From Pectobacterium wasabiae CFBP 3304 (GTDB lineage Bacteria; Pseudomonadota; Gammaproteobacteria; Enterobacterales; Enterobacteriaceae): a DNA stretch of 64,000 nt. Positions 51,793-60,476 of this stretch are shown here, in pieces (position 1 is the first letter of the stretch; each line of letters opens with the position of its first letter). Location: the NCBI RefSeq assembly GCF_001742185.1, contig NZ_CP015750.1, positions 2,790,001 through 2,854,000 of the forward strand. Direction: 5' to 3'. The notes under the pieces were generated by a model. The model was not told the DNA's origin. It searched no databases and saw only the letters and a program-made list of their open reading frames with translations. The translations under genes and the position numbers were made by a program.

Positions 51793-52161
51793 ATGTCTTT
51801 GCATTTTTTCCAAACAGATAGGTTTACTGGGCTAGTCAATAGGTATAAAAATCACGGGTATGTGACGATTAGCGCCAATTTTAATCAGGCGAAAAGCATC
51901 TATGATGTATTTGATGAAATAAAAGCATCTCTGCCTTTGGATCCTCCCCTGTATAGCCTATGTAATTTTGATGCTTTTTCTGATTCCCTTTTTGGGGGAT
52001 TGGATTCTCTCGGGGAGCATAAAATATGTGTTTTCCTTGTGGATCTAAAAAGTGCTCTTAAAAATGACGATGTAAATTATAGCCTTATCCTAGAGGTTCT
52101 TTCTGATAACGTTTCTTACCTTAAGACTGAAGGAGTGCAAGTTTTTTTCTTTATTAGTTGA
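51793..52161 (+). CDS. barstar-family ribonuclease inhibitor, putative immunity protein
   Basis: About 122 residues. The core FDEIKASLPLDPPLYSLCNF followed by DAFSDSLFGGLDSLGEHKIC matches the barstar pattern (short helix, then N-x-D-A-x-x-D-x-L, then a beta-strand and helix). The terminal VQVFFFIS strand corresponds to the last barstar strand. Barstar blocks the active site of barnase-type ribonucleases. In T6SS/CDI loci barstar relatives act as immunity proteins. No barnase-like ribonuclease is visible here. The start at 51793 (GGATTGGGGT upstream) removes a TTG-started extension. Confidence 0.75.
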   Translation: MSLHFFQTDRFTGLVNRYKNHGYVTISANFNQAKSIYDVFDEIKASLPLDPPLYSLCNFDAFSDSLFGGLDSLGEHKICVFLVDLKSALKNDDVNYSLILEVLSDNVSYLKTEGVQVFFFIS

Positions 52162-52289
52162 TTCAACCAATTAGATGTGGTGCCGTGATTTTCTTTGGTG
52201 TTTACTGCCGTAATTTAACTGCTAGGATGAATGTTATTACGGTTCTTCGGAAAATATCCAGTCAATATAATTTTAAGGGATTCGTTGTG

Positions 52290-52661
52290 ATGGATTATTT
52301 AACTATTGCTGATGATTTGGTTTTTCGTGATGAAAAAACGGATGAGAGAGTCGTTTTTAATTACTTTACCTGGGTCGAAGTCATCAAGGGCATTATTTTT
52401 AAATACACGGAAAAATCTAAAGAAGACATTGATTTTTTAGTTTTATCTCACTCATTAGTAAAAAATGCTAATAACAACTACATTTCTGTTGTGCTATGCA
52501 GTCATGAGGTCGAATATCATTGGGCGATGTTGATAGTATATGGTGAACTATATTGGAATCACGGAGTTACTCAAAACGAACCTGATGGGTACTGGGACTG
52601 GGAAACGGATTACAGAAAATCTAATGGCCTTGCTGAGGATAGTTTTGTTTTTATCGATTAA
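52290..52661 (+). CDS. hypothetical protein, putative immunity protein
   Basis: About 123 residues from ATG 52290, preceded by AAGGGA nine bases upstream; the same frame is open from TTG 52158 and the leading part may be untranslated. It shows FTWVEVIKGIIFKYTEKSKE, DFLVLSHSLVKNANNNYISV and an aromatic, acidic C-terminal stretch ELYWNHGVTQNEPDGYWDWE. Not recognised. Soluble, acidic, immunity-like by context. Confidence 0.52.
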   Translation: MDYLTIADDLVFRDEKTDERVVFNYFTWVEVIKGIIFKYTEKSKEDIDFLVLSHSLVKNANNNYISVVLCSHEVEYHWAMLIVYGELYWNHGVTQNEPDGYWDWETDYRKSNGLAEDSFVFID

Positions 52662-52927
52662 TTCCAATTGAAGCTGCGCTATACTCTAAATAGTTAAAGT
52701 TGTGTGGCGAAATGTTAGTGTTTTGAACAACGCCAGGTATTGGCCTTTTAGAGCAAGGTTCGGCGATGAGTTCAGCAAATAAACTGTTTGCAGTATGATG
52801 AATATCAATAACCTTTCTATTTATCCTAACAGGAAGGGAGGTAGCAGGAAAACTCTATTGTTTTAATCAATAATCATCATGCAGGCATTATGATTATGCA
52901 TTAGGTTTTAAAGTATATTAAGGTAAG

Positions 52928-52963
52928 ATGGCGTTTTATTTAGAGGGGCTAGATTGGCTATGA
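52928..52963 (+). other. short leader ORF coupled to the last island gene
   Basis: An 11-codon frame (MAFYLEGLDWL) whose TGA overlaps the ATG of the next gene (ATGA at 52960). AAGGTAAG precedes it. It could be a leader peptide that couples translation, or the last codons of a lost gene; it may also be chance. Confidence 0.25.
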
Positions 52964-53421
52964 TAGATATTAAAGCAAATATTATTCCATCAGTGTCATT
53001 AGGTGGGGTGATTTTGGGAGAGCACATTGGGCGTTATGAGTACCTTCTTGATAAGCATGTTGTTAAATATGTTCAGGATGCGATTTTTTCAGTGAAATAT
53101 AAATTCCCTGATTATCACTTGTCGATATCAGTGGATGTGAGGAATGGTAATATTTACAAAATTACTGCGCACAGTGGATATATCGGTGGGATGAATGGTG
53201 TATTTATTGGCGATCCGATTATAAAAATACCCAAGTCTTTTGTTTATGATGACTGTGATGAAGGATATATGGATAAGAATATGGATGGGGTTATTATTCA
53301 AACGGATATTGACGATCCTCTTCCTGAGGAATTGGCTAGTGCTAAAGTAGGTGTGATAGCTGTTTTTTTACCTAGCGCCTTTACGCTAAGCTCTGAGTGT
53401 TCGAATCGGGAGATCGTGTAA
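52960..53421 (+). CDS. hypothetical protein, putative immunity protein, last gene of the island
   Basis: About 153 residues, acidic, soluble. IKANIIPSVSLGGVILGEHI opens the protein; VKYKFPDYHLSISVDVRNGN and GYIGGMNGVFIGDPIIKIPK lie in the middle. The domain is beta-rich and unrecognised. The start is uncertain: TTG 52954 has GAGGGG at five bases, ATG 52960 has it at eleven. Confidence 0.5.
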   Translation: MIDIKANIIPSVSLGGVILGEHIGRYEYLLDKHVVKYVQDAIFSVKYKFPDYHLSISVDVRNGNIYKITAHSGYIGGMNGVFIGDPIIKIPKSFVYDDCDEGYMDKNMDGVIIQTDIDDPLPEELASAKVGVIAVFLPSAFTLSSECSNREIV

Positions 53422-53993
53422 CATTTCTTTCCATTAATTAGCCAGCAACAATCCATCTACTCCCCTTTATTTTATCATATTCCTTTCCCGACGGCAGAGC
53501 CTCAATATTCAGTGACTGACTGATGAGTTGATGACTCGCCGCTCATCAAAATACGTTATTTATCCAGCCTATGCAGTTACTGCCACTTTGCGGGTAAGAT
53601 AATCCTCGGTTTTACACTTATTTTTTTTCGATTCATTCCTCTCTTTCATTTCTCATTTGGCAATATATCATTGTTGGGTTCGATGAATGTGCTCAGCGCG
53701 TAGTATATGTTGCAGCTTATTAATATAAGAATAGTGGTGATTATATAAGTATTAAACAATAATTAGATTATTCTCGATTTTACTTTTGTTTTTTTAGTTT
53801 CTTTGGATTATTTTTATGCTTTGAGTATTTTCTTATATCGCAGTTGGTAACTGTGATGAATTGTTAGTTATGTAAATAAAAATACTGAATATGTTATTCA
53901 GTATTTTTTTTGTACTTATGTGGTTTTTTTATTCTATTGTTTCTACGCCGCATCTATGTGGATAATTACTTTCCTTAAATTAATGAGGTTATT
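53422..53993. other. gene-free stretch before the isonitrile cluster
   Basis: 572 bases with no gene I can support. It contains the terminator at 53879-53911, a small dyad CAGTT / AACTG at 53841-53853, and AT-rich DNA that must hold the promoter for the isonitrile synthase gene. The left part (53450-53620) has mixed composition with no recognised remnant. Confidence 0.5.
53879..53911 (+). terminator. rho-independent terminator upstream of the isonitrile synthase gene
   Basis: AATACTGAAT (53881-53890) pairs exactly with ATTCAGTATT (53896-53905) around ATGTT, followed by seven or more T. It is 83 bases ahead of the gene, so it either ends island transcription or acts as an attenuator in the leader. 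Confidence 0.85.
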
Positions 53994-54959
53994 TTGGATA
54001 TAATAAACAATGAATTAGTTTCATCGCTAATACTAAGTGAGTTAATTCAATACCGGCGTAGATTTACTCACTCGACGAAATCGATTAGCGAAGAAGAGGC
54101 TTTAGTAACTCAGGTTCAATTACCCAGAATTCGTGCTTTTGTTGATGAAAATAGCCGTATTGAACTTATTTTACCTGCGTTCCCTGTAAAATCTCCTAGC
54201 CCTTATAAGGTCCTAGGCAGAAAACCGGATATGGCAGAACGTTTGTCCCTGATATTCCTAAATTCATTATGCCAACGCATTCAGCTTTATTATCCACCTG
54301 GTGCTCATATTCGTATTTGCTCCGACGGGCATGTGTTTGGCGATCTAATTGGAACCAGTGACGAAACCATTAATGCCTATCAGCATGAGATTGAAAATTT
54401 ACTGCATGAACTGGGTGCTGCTCATCTCAGTGTTTTTAATCTTAAGGATGTAGAGAATATGGCCGCGCTCACCGCTGATTACGATCATCTTCGCCAGCGG
54501 TTGGTTGAGGATTATGCTGAATCAGAAGAGGAGGTTAAATCGCAACTCATGCAGAACGAAGAAGGCTTGCAGCTTTATCGTTCAATCACCCGCTTTCTCT
54601 ATGAAGATAGCCTGCGACCAGACTATACCGGCTCTAACGCTGCGTTACAGAAGGATGCCAAAAAACGTGCGTGTGGCGTTATTCAACGTAGCTGGGCGTG
54701 GGGCAACCTGCTCGCTGAAAATTTCCCAGACGCTATTCGTCTATCTATTCACCCCCAGCCTTCGGACAGCCTGAAACTGGGTATTCATATGATGCCCACT
54801 AAGGACGATTGGTTGACGCCCTGGCATGGTGTCGCCGCCAATGTTAATGGCCAGTTCGTGCTCATGAAGAATACCGATGCACAGCAGTTGGCTGGTGAAG
54901 TCGTGGAGATCCGCGGTACGCCGAGTTATTACGTCGTTAAGCAGCATGATATGGCGTAA
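53994..54959 (+). CDS. isnA: isonitrile synthase (PvcA/IsnA, DIT1 family)
   Basis: A 321-residue protein of the pyoverdine/dityrosine (DIT1/PvcA) family that turns tyrosine or tryptophan plus ribulose-5-phosphate into an isonitrile. Recognisable segments: LPRIRAFVDENSRIELILPA followed by FPVKSPSPYKVLGRKPDMAE (about residues 43-80), YYPPGAHIRICSDGHVFGDL (about 98-117), and the late AIRLSIHPQP and WLTPWHGVA stretch. The start is a TTG with GAGG five bases upstream; no in-frame ATG is near. It is directly followed by an isnB-type oxygenase and a glycosyltransferase, the rhabduscin arrangement. Confidence 0.88.
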   Translation: MDIINNELVSSLILSELIQYRRRFTHSTKSISEEEALVTQVQLPRIRAFVDENSRIELILPAFPVKSPSPYKVLGRKPDMAERLSLIFLNSLCQRIQLYYPPGAHIRICSDGHVFGDLIGTSDETINAYQHEIENLLHELGAAHLSVFNLKDVENMAALTADYDHLRQRLVEDYAESEEEVKSQLMQNEEGLQLYRSITRFLYEDSLRPDYTGSNAALQKDAKKRACGVIQRSWAWGNLLAENFPDAIRLSIHPQPSDSLKLGIHMMPTKDDWLTPWHGVAANVNGQFVLMKNTDAQQLAGEVVEIRGTPSYYVVKQHDMA

Positions 54960-55024
54960 GCGTACTTTTCTCGCCTTATCATTCGTCGAGACATCGATAA
55001 TTGTCATCTTATAAAGGAATATAC

Positions 55025-55879
55025 ATGATGGAGAATAGTATGAACTGTCGCATTGAACTGCTTTCCCCTTTTGGTGCGTTGTTGACGCCTGTTGAAGCGG
55101 AGCAGAGCATCGTCACGCTGCCAATCGATACACTGCGTCAACTCGCTCGAGAGCATCATCTTCTGGTATTACGCGGGTTTTCTTCTGGTTTTTCCGATCC
55201 TGAAACGTTGACCGAGTATGCTGGCCACTGGGGGGAAATCATGATGTGGCCTTTCGGGGCGATACTGGATGTGAAGGAGCATGCGGGTACCAAAGATCAT
55301 ATCTTTGATAATAGCTATGTGCCGCTACACTGGGATGGAATGTACAAACCCACTATCCCCGAATTTCAACTGTTCCACTGCGTTTCTGCGCCGGGGCAGG
55401 ATCAAGGTGGACGTACCACTTTCGTTGATACCACGCGCTTGTTGGCAGAGACCGACGCACAGTTAGTCGATGAGTGGCGTCGTGTTTCAATTACTTATCG
55501 TATTAAAGCCGTTGTACATTATGGCGGTGAAGTCACTTCTCCATTAATCATCCCTCATCCTAACGGCGTTGGGGAGATTATGCGCTATAACGAACTACCG
55601 ACCGAAGGGGAGCGTTTCCTTAACCAGCATGCGCTGGAATATCATAATGTCACTCCGGAAGCGCAAAGCGCATTTAGCCAGACGCTACGGCAGCATTTGT
55701 ACGATCCTCGTTATTATTATGCACATAAATGGCTACAGAGTGATGTTGTGATCGCCGACAACTTTTCGCTGCTGCATGGGCGTGAAGCCTTTACGGCTCA
55801 TTCGGCTCGTCATCTGCAACGTGTGCATATTCAGGGCACTCCGGTTTGCGTGAATACTTGCATCGATAACGCGGCATAA
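55025..55879 (+). CDS. isnB: Fe(II)/2-oxoglutarate oxygenase (IsnB/PvcB, TauD family)
   Basis: A 284-residue TauD/TfdA-type dioxygenase. The iron facial triad is visible: H102-x-D104 in VPLHWDGMYKPT and H251 in LLHGREAF; a 2-oxoglutarate-binding arginine lies just after (SARHLQRVHIQG). In isonitrile pathways IsnB oxidatively decarboxylates the amino-acid isonitrile to a vinyl isonitrile. ATG at 55025 has AAGGA seven bases upstream; the product then starts MMENSMNCRIELL. Gap to isnA 65 bases, to the glycosyltransferase 11 bases. Counts of residues follow this start. Confidence 0.88.
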   Translation: MMENSMNCRIELLSPFGALLTPVEAEQSIVTLPIDTLRQLAREHHLLVLRGFSSGFSDPETLTEYAGHWGEIMMWPFGAILDVKEHAGTKDHIFDNSYVPLHWDGMYKPTIPEFQLFHCVSAPGQDQGGRTTFVDTTRLLAETDAQLVDEWRRVSITYRIKAVVHYGGEVTSPLIIPHPNGVGEIMRYNELPTEGERFLNQHALEYHNVTPEAQSAFSQTLRQHLYDPRYYYAHKWLQSDVVIADNFSLLHGREAFTAHSARHLQRVHIQGTPVCVNTCIDNAA

Positions 55880-55890
55880 GGGAAAGCATC

Positions 55891-57180
55891 ATGGCACATA
55901 TTCTCATGGCGGCGATGGCAACGCCGGGACATGTTTATCCTTTGCTGAGCATCGCTCGCTATTTGGTTGAGCAGGGAAACGATGTCACGTTGTTTAGCGG
56001 CGCGTTGTTCCGTGAGCAGGCAGAGGCGGCTGGGGTTGGTTTTATTCCTTTTAGCGATGAAATTGATTTTGACTACAGGCACCTTGAGCAGCACTTCCCT
56101 CTGCGAGCTACGCTGCCACCGGGTAACGCGCAGATGGCTCTGGCGCTGAAGAATTTCTTTGCTGCACCGATTCCATTGCTGGATCGCCAATTGCGTGATG
56201 CGCTGGAAAAGACCCATGCCGACCTGCTCATCATTGAAAATTGTTTTTATGGTGTTTTGCCGCTGTTGTTTTCTGATTCGCGGCCGCCGGTTATTGCGAT
56301 AGGCGTGACGCCGTTGTCCTATTCGACGCGAGATTCAGTTTTCTATGGGCCGCGCATTCCACCTAAATTGCTGCCGCCCGACCTGAGCCATGAACAACTG
56401 GTGGATGAAGAAACGCGCGAACTTTTGAACGACGTTCAGCACGTGTTTAATGATGTGATGGTGCAAGTGGGAGGAGAGCCGCTTGAGCAGCCTTTTATGG
56501 ATGCGCTAATTAGCCATTGCGATCGTTTCTTGCAATTATCGACCACTGAGCTTGAGTATCAGCGGGATGATTTGCCACCGAGCGTGCGATTTATTGGCCC
56601 ATTATCCCATCACATCGCAGCAGGGCGCGTTCCGCAATGGTGGGCATCAGATGACAGCCGGCCGCTTATTATCGTTTCACAAGGAACACTGGCGAATGTC
56701 GATCTCCAGCAGCTTATCGGGCCAACGCTGCGCGCCCTGGCGGATTTACCTGTCAGAGTGCTGGCGACCACGGGGGGGCGTTCGGTTGATGCACTGCAAA
56801 CATCATTACCTGAAAATGCCGGAGTGGTCAGTTTCCTTTCTTATGATGACTGGCTGCCAAAGGCGTCGATATTGATCACCAATGGGGGATACGGCTCGAT
56901 TAATTCCGCGCTGAAAGATGGCGTCCCATTAATTGTGGCTGGCGTTGGGGAAGATAAACAGGAAAGTGCCGCGCGCGTAGTATTTGCTAAATGTGGGATT
57001 AACTTACAAACCAGTACGCCGAGTGAACAGCAAATTAAGCAGTCTGTCATCGAAATATTGGAGAGCCCAGGCTATTTACAGCACGCAAGATGGATTCAGG
57101 CAGATTATGCAAGCCATGACGCATTTGCTCTGATTAACGCTGAGATTAATGCGCTAGTCAGCCAAGGGAGGACGGCATAG
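55891..57180 (+). CDS. glycosyltransferase of the isonitrile cluster (MGT/UGT-like, GT1)
   Basis: A 429-residue GT-B enzyme. The N-terminal AHILMAAMATPGHVYPLLSI is the acceptor-domain start of macrolide/UGT-like glycosyltransferases. The C-terminal donor-binding region reads ILITNGGYGSINSALKDGVP followed by LIVAGVGEDKQESAARVVF. The usual H-G-G is N-G-G here and the usual D-Q pair is K-Q, so donor preference may differ from common UGTs. Position after isnA and isnB implies it sugars the phenolic isonitrile, as in rhabduscin (aminosugar) or byelyankacin (rhamnose). The donor cannot be told from sequence. Confidence 0.85.
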   Translation: MAHILMAAMATPGHVYPLLSIARYLVEQGNDVTLFSGALFREQAEAAGVGFIPFSDEIDFDYRHLEQHFPLRATLPPGNAQMALALKNFFAAPIPLLDRQLRDALEKTHADLLIIENCFYGVLPLLFSDSRPPVIAIGVTPLSYSTRDSVFYGPRIPPKLLPPDLSHEQLVDEETRELLNDVQHVFNDVMVQVGGEPLEQPFMDALISHCDRFLQLSTTELEYQRDDLPPSVRFIGPLSHHIAAGRVPQWWASDDSRPLIIVSQGTLANVDLQQLIGPTLRALADLPVRVLATTGGRSVDALQTSLPENAGVVSFLSYDDWLPKASILITNGGYGSINSALKDGVPLIVAGVGEDKQESAARVVFAKCGINLQTSTPSEQQIKQSVIEILESPGYLQHARWIQADYASHDAFALINAEINALVSQGRTA

Positions 57181-57266
57181 CGTCAGGTAGAGGATATCTC
57201 TGCGCGATGTATGAGATTGCTCTACGGCGTTATTACTTCATATAACACATACTGAAATCGGCCACA

Positions 57267-57296
57267 CGTTATGGGGTGAAATAGTGCCCCATAACG
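57267..57296. terminator. hairpin between convergent genes
   Basis: CGTTATGGGG (57267-57276) and CCCCATAACG (57287-57296) form a perfect 10-bp stem with a 10-base loop, between the end of the glycosyltransferase and the end of grxB. No T run follows on either strand, so it is a structural or factor-assisted terminator candidate. Confidence 0.6.
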
Positions 57297-57317
57297 CTAT
57301 TGTGAATCGTATTATTC

Positions 57318-57953
57318 CTACAGCGCTTTATCGGTCAACAAGGCGACCTTGCTGGCTGTTGATACGTGCTCAAGGTAGGCGTGGACGTTAGGGCCAAACT
57401 GTATCCCTTTCACGATCGTGAGTGACAGTAAAATAGGGAACAGAATAAAGTCGGTGGTGGAAATGGCGCTAATATTTGCCAAACGTGGTTCCAGTGCATC
57501 AAGTTTCTGCTTCACTTCCTCAATCAGTTCTGGCGTTTTCGCTATCAATGCATCCAGATCGCCAAAAGCTTTTTCTTCGCGAAGAAGGTAGGCATGACGT
57601 GCCTCTGGCGTAGAAAGCTCTTTAAAATCGGCTTTCGTGAAGCGGGGAACCGCAAGGTTAAATACTGCGCTGGAAACGGACTTACACCAGGCCTCAATAT
57701 CGGCATCAACCGGCTTGTCGGCGATTAACGGCACCTGCTTGCTGTCGACATAGTGGACGATATCCATACTTTCCGGCATGAAGCTGCCATCTTCTTTCTG
57801 AAGGATCGGCACCACTTTGCGGCCCACCATGCGCGTTGGTGTGTCAATGTCGCCTTCCATAATGACGGATTGCTCAACAGGCAGATCTTTCAGACCAAAA
57901 ATCATTCTGGCTCTGACACAGAATGGGCAGTGTTCGTAAATGAAAAGTTTCAT
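57318..57953 (-). CDS. grxB: glutaredoxin 2
   Basis: A 211-residue GST-fold glutaredoxin. The CPFC active site is at residues 9-12 (MKLFIYEHCPFCVRARMIFG). VVPILQKEDGSFMPESMDIV follows, with the cis-proline and glutathione-binding residues. The C-terminal helical domain is GrxB-like (LSTPEARHAYLLREEKAFGD). It reduces protein and small-molecule disulfides with glutathione. The ATG at 57953 is the family start; the longer frame is not conserved. Monocistronic, leftward, divergent from the LysR gene. Confidence 0.96.
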   Translation of the reverse strand: MKLFIYEHCPFCVRARMIFGLKDLPVEQSVIMEGDIDTPTRMVGRKVVPILQKEDGSFMPESMDIVHYVDSKQVPLIADKPVDADIEAWCKSVSSAVFNLAVPRFTKADFKELSTPEARHAYLLREEKAFGDLDALIAKTPELIEEVKQKLDALEPRLANISAISTTDFILFPILLSLTIVKGIQFGPNVHAYLEHVSTASKVALLTDKAL

Positions 57954-58158
57954 GCATCGCCTCGTAAGATTTTGAAAAAGGCCGCGAAAATTTGCGCACC
58001 CGGTCATGACAAATCATGCCATCAGAGTAATACCTGATGCGGTCAGCGGTAAAGTGAATGTGGTTCGCCTTTGCTGAAAGGGTGATATGAAGTGTGCCTG
58101 CATTACCTAAGCTGGATTGCGGTATGATGCGGTGCCACCCCTTTGCGGAAGAGAGACA

Positions 58159-59040
58159 ATGGATCGCCTGAGCGCGTTGGAAACATTTATCTGCGTTTTC
58201 GAAACGGGGTCGTTTTCCGCTGCGTCCCGTAGACTTGGTATTGGACAGCCTGCGGTTTCCAAGGCGATCATGCAGCTTGAACAACAATTGGCCACTCCGC
58301 TGTTGATTCGCTCTACCCGAGGGTTGACGCCAACGGAAGCCGGGCAGTATTTTTATGAGCAAATCGCTCCCGCGTTAAAGATGCTGGGAGAGGCTCAAGA
58401 TCATGTGGTTAGCGGGAATGCTGCGATGTCCGGTCGGCTGCGCATTTGTGCGCCGGTTACCTTTGCCAGGCTGCACATTATGCCGCGACTCCATGAATTT
58501 ATGGCCGAACATCCACAGCTAAACGTTGATGTCATTCTTGACGATCGTCCGATCGATCTGATTGCTGAAGGTATTGATGTGGCATTGCGTTTGGGCGAGA
58601 TGAAGGATTCAAGCCTGCTCGCACATCGGCTGGCCTCGTGTACTATGCGCCTGTTGGCGACACCCGATTATTTTTCCGCTCATGGCATACCGGTTTCTCC
58701 TGATGCACTGTCTGCTTATCCTGCCGTTATCTATTTGCAGGGAGAGAGGACCGATCGCTGGATTTTTTCTCAAGATGGAACACAGACCACGGTATTCCCC
58801 AATGCGCGTATCCGTGTTTCTGCGGCGGAAGGTGTGCGTGCTACGGTGCTGTCCGGCGCAGGGCTGGCTGTGGCATCTGAATGGATGTTTGCACCAGAGC
58901 TTGAAAGCGGACAAGTTATCACTGCACTGGATTCATGGTCGCTGGGTAAGATGGATCTGTGGGCTGTCTACCCCGGAGGCCGCATGACATCATCTCGCGC
59001 CAGAGTTTTTACCCGCTTCGTTCAATGTCTCTTTTGCTGA
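58159..59040 (+). CDS. LysR-family regulator
   Basis: A 293-residue LysR-type regulator: an N-terminal winged helix (ALETFICVFETGSFSAASRR with LGIGQPAVSKAIMQLEQQL, about residues 5-44) and a C-terminal substrate-binding-type domain (LNVDVILDDRPIDLIAEGID; VALRLGEMKDSSLLAHRL). GAGAGA lies just upstream of ATG 58159. It is followed on the same strand by an MFS exporter gene, which is the likely target, and divergent from grxB. The effector is unknown. It belongs by appearance to the group that regulates drug/metabolite exporters. Confidence 0.93.
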   Translation: MDRLSALETFICVFETGSFSAASRRLGIGQPAVSKAIMQLEQQLATPLLIRSTRGLTPTEAGQYFYEQIAPALKMLGEAQDHVVSGNAAMSGRLRICAPVTFARLHIMPRLHEFMAEHPQLNVDVILDDRPIDLIAEGIDVALRLGEMKDSSLLAHRLASCTMRLLATPDYFSAHGIPVSPDALSAYPAVIYLQGERTDRWIFSQDGTQTTVFPNARIRVSAAEGVRATVLSGAGLAVASEWMFAPELESGQVITALDSWSLGKMDLWAVYPGGRMTSSRARVFTRFVQCLFC

Positions 59041-59161
59041 TTTATTCCCATTTGGAATAGCTGATATCCATTTTACCGCTCTATTGGGAATGATTTCTGC
59101 GCCTTATGCTGCACTCATCGCTTGCCGACCTCCGGCGGGAAAGACATAAACAGGTATGACG

Positions 59162-60352
59162 ATGAGTACATTATCCAGCGAAGCCGATGTCAGAACACAG
59201 CATATTCCCGGCAAATTATTGATTTTCTCAATGGCGGCAGCCAGCGGTGTTTCTGTTGCCAATATTTATTACAACCAGCCGATGTTGGGCGTGATTAGCG
59301 AAAGTTTTACGCCGAATGGCGCGGTTTCGCTCATGCCGACGGTAACGCAATTAGGCTACGCACTCGGACTGCTGCTGCTGGTTCCCCTCGGTGATAAGTT
59401 TGATCGCCGTCGGCTAATTGTTTGGCAATTCTTGATGTTGGCACTGGCTTCTGTGTTTGCTGCGTTGTCGACATCGGTTTTTTCCTTGTTAAGTGCCTCA
59501 TTGCTCATCGGTTTTGGTGCCACGGCGGCGCAGCAGATTGTTCCGGCTGCCGCAGCTCTCGCTGATGTGAAGCAGCGTGGCGCCATTGTCGGGACGGTGA
59601 TGAGCGGGTTGCTAAGTGGGATTCTACTTAGCCGCACGATTGCGGGCGTGGTGGCGGAAAGTGCAGGCTGGCGTGCAATGTTCTGGCTGAGCGTGCCGCT
59701 GGCGCTGGCGGGCGCGTGGACGATGGCAAGAATGTTACCGGCTTTCCCATCGAATCAGACCATTCGTTACAGCGAACTCATGCATTCGCTGGTGGCGCTG
59801 TGGCGGAGTGAACGCACATTACGCAAAGCTACGCTGATTCAGGCGTTGTTGTTTGCATCGTTCAGCGCGTTCTGGAGTGTGCTTGCGCTGTATCTGGAAA
59901 GTGGGCGATTTCAAATGGGGGCTGCCGCAGCGGGGCTGTTTGGTGCGATCGGCGTGGCTGGTATTTTTGCGGCTCCGCTGGCCGGAAGATTGGTCGATAG
60001 AATCGGTAGCCGTCCAGTTGCGATCGCCGGAGCACTGCTGACGCTGCTGTCATGGGGGGTATTCATCGGCTTCGATTCTATTATTGGTCTGATTATTGGC
60101 GTTGTACTGCTCGATCTCGGCGTGCAAAGTGCGTTAATTGCCAATCAGCATGTGATTTACGGGCTTGGTGAGGCGGTCAGAGGCCGAATCAATACCGTAT
60201 TTATGGGCGGTATGTTTCTGGGCGGTGCTGTTGGTTCCTCCGTTGCAATAGTGGCCTGGCAGCAGGGGGGATGGATGATGGTCGGGGGGCTTGCCATCGT
60301 GTTGGCAATGATGGCACTGCTGACCGCGCTGATGAAAGCGAAAAAGGCATAA
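59162..60352 (+). CDS. MFS transporter (drug/metabolite exporter type)
   Basis: A 396-residue major facilitator with about twelve helices. Visible signature: LGYALGLLLLVPLGDKFDRR followed by RLIVWQFLML (loop 2/3, motif A D-K-F-D-R-R), and the second-half copy GRLVDRIGSRPVAIAGALL. SLLIGFGATAAQQIVPAAAA follows in helix 4 area. ATG 59162 has AGG seven bases upstream; ATG 59156 is also in frame. With the preceding LysR gene it forms a regulator/exporter pair; the substrate cannot be told. It is the nearest exporter to the isonitrile genes, but lies beyond grxB. Confidence 0.92.
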   Translation: MSTLSSEADVRTQHIPGKLLIFSMAAASGVSVANIYYNQPMLGVISESFTPNGAVSLMPTVTQLGYALGLLLLVPLGDKFDRRRLIVWQFLMLALASVFAALSTSVFSLLSASLLIGFGATAAQQIVPAAAALADVKQRGAIVGTVMSGLLSGILLSRTIAGVVAESAGWRAMFWLSVPLALAGAWTMARMLPAFPSNQTIRYSELMHSLVALWRSERTLRKATLIQALLFASFSAFWSVLALYLESGRFQMGAAAAGLFGAIGVAGIFAAPLAGRLVDRIGSRPVAIAGALLTLLSWGVFIGFDSIIGLIIGVVLLDLGVQSALIANQHVIYGLGEAVRGRINTVFMGGMFLGGAVGSSVAIVAWQQGGWMMVGGLAIVLAMMALLTALMKAKKA

Positions 60353-60476
60353 TAGGTATCAGGAAAGCGGCGAGATATTGCAGTAAGAAAAGCCTCGCCC
60401 ATGTTGTTTTACAACCGGTAGATTAACCTTACTTGCTGATGACAATACTATACATTTGGCTTGCTATAGTCATTTC

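Noticed and set aside
44434..53421. Island as a prophage or integrative element
   Set aside because: No integrase, phage structural gene, tRNA attachment site or flanking direct repeats were seen.
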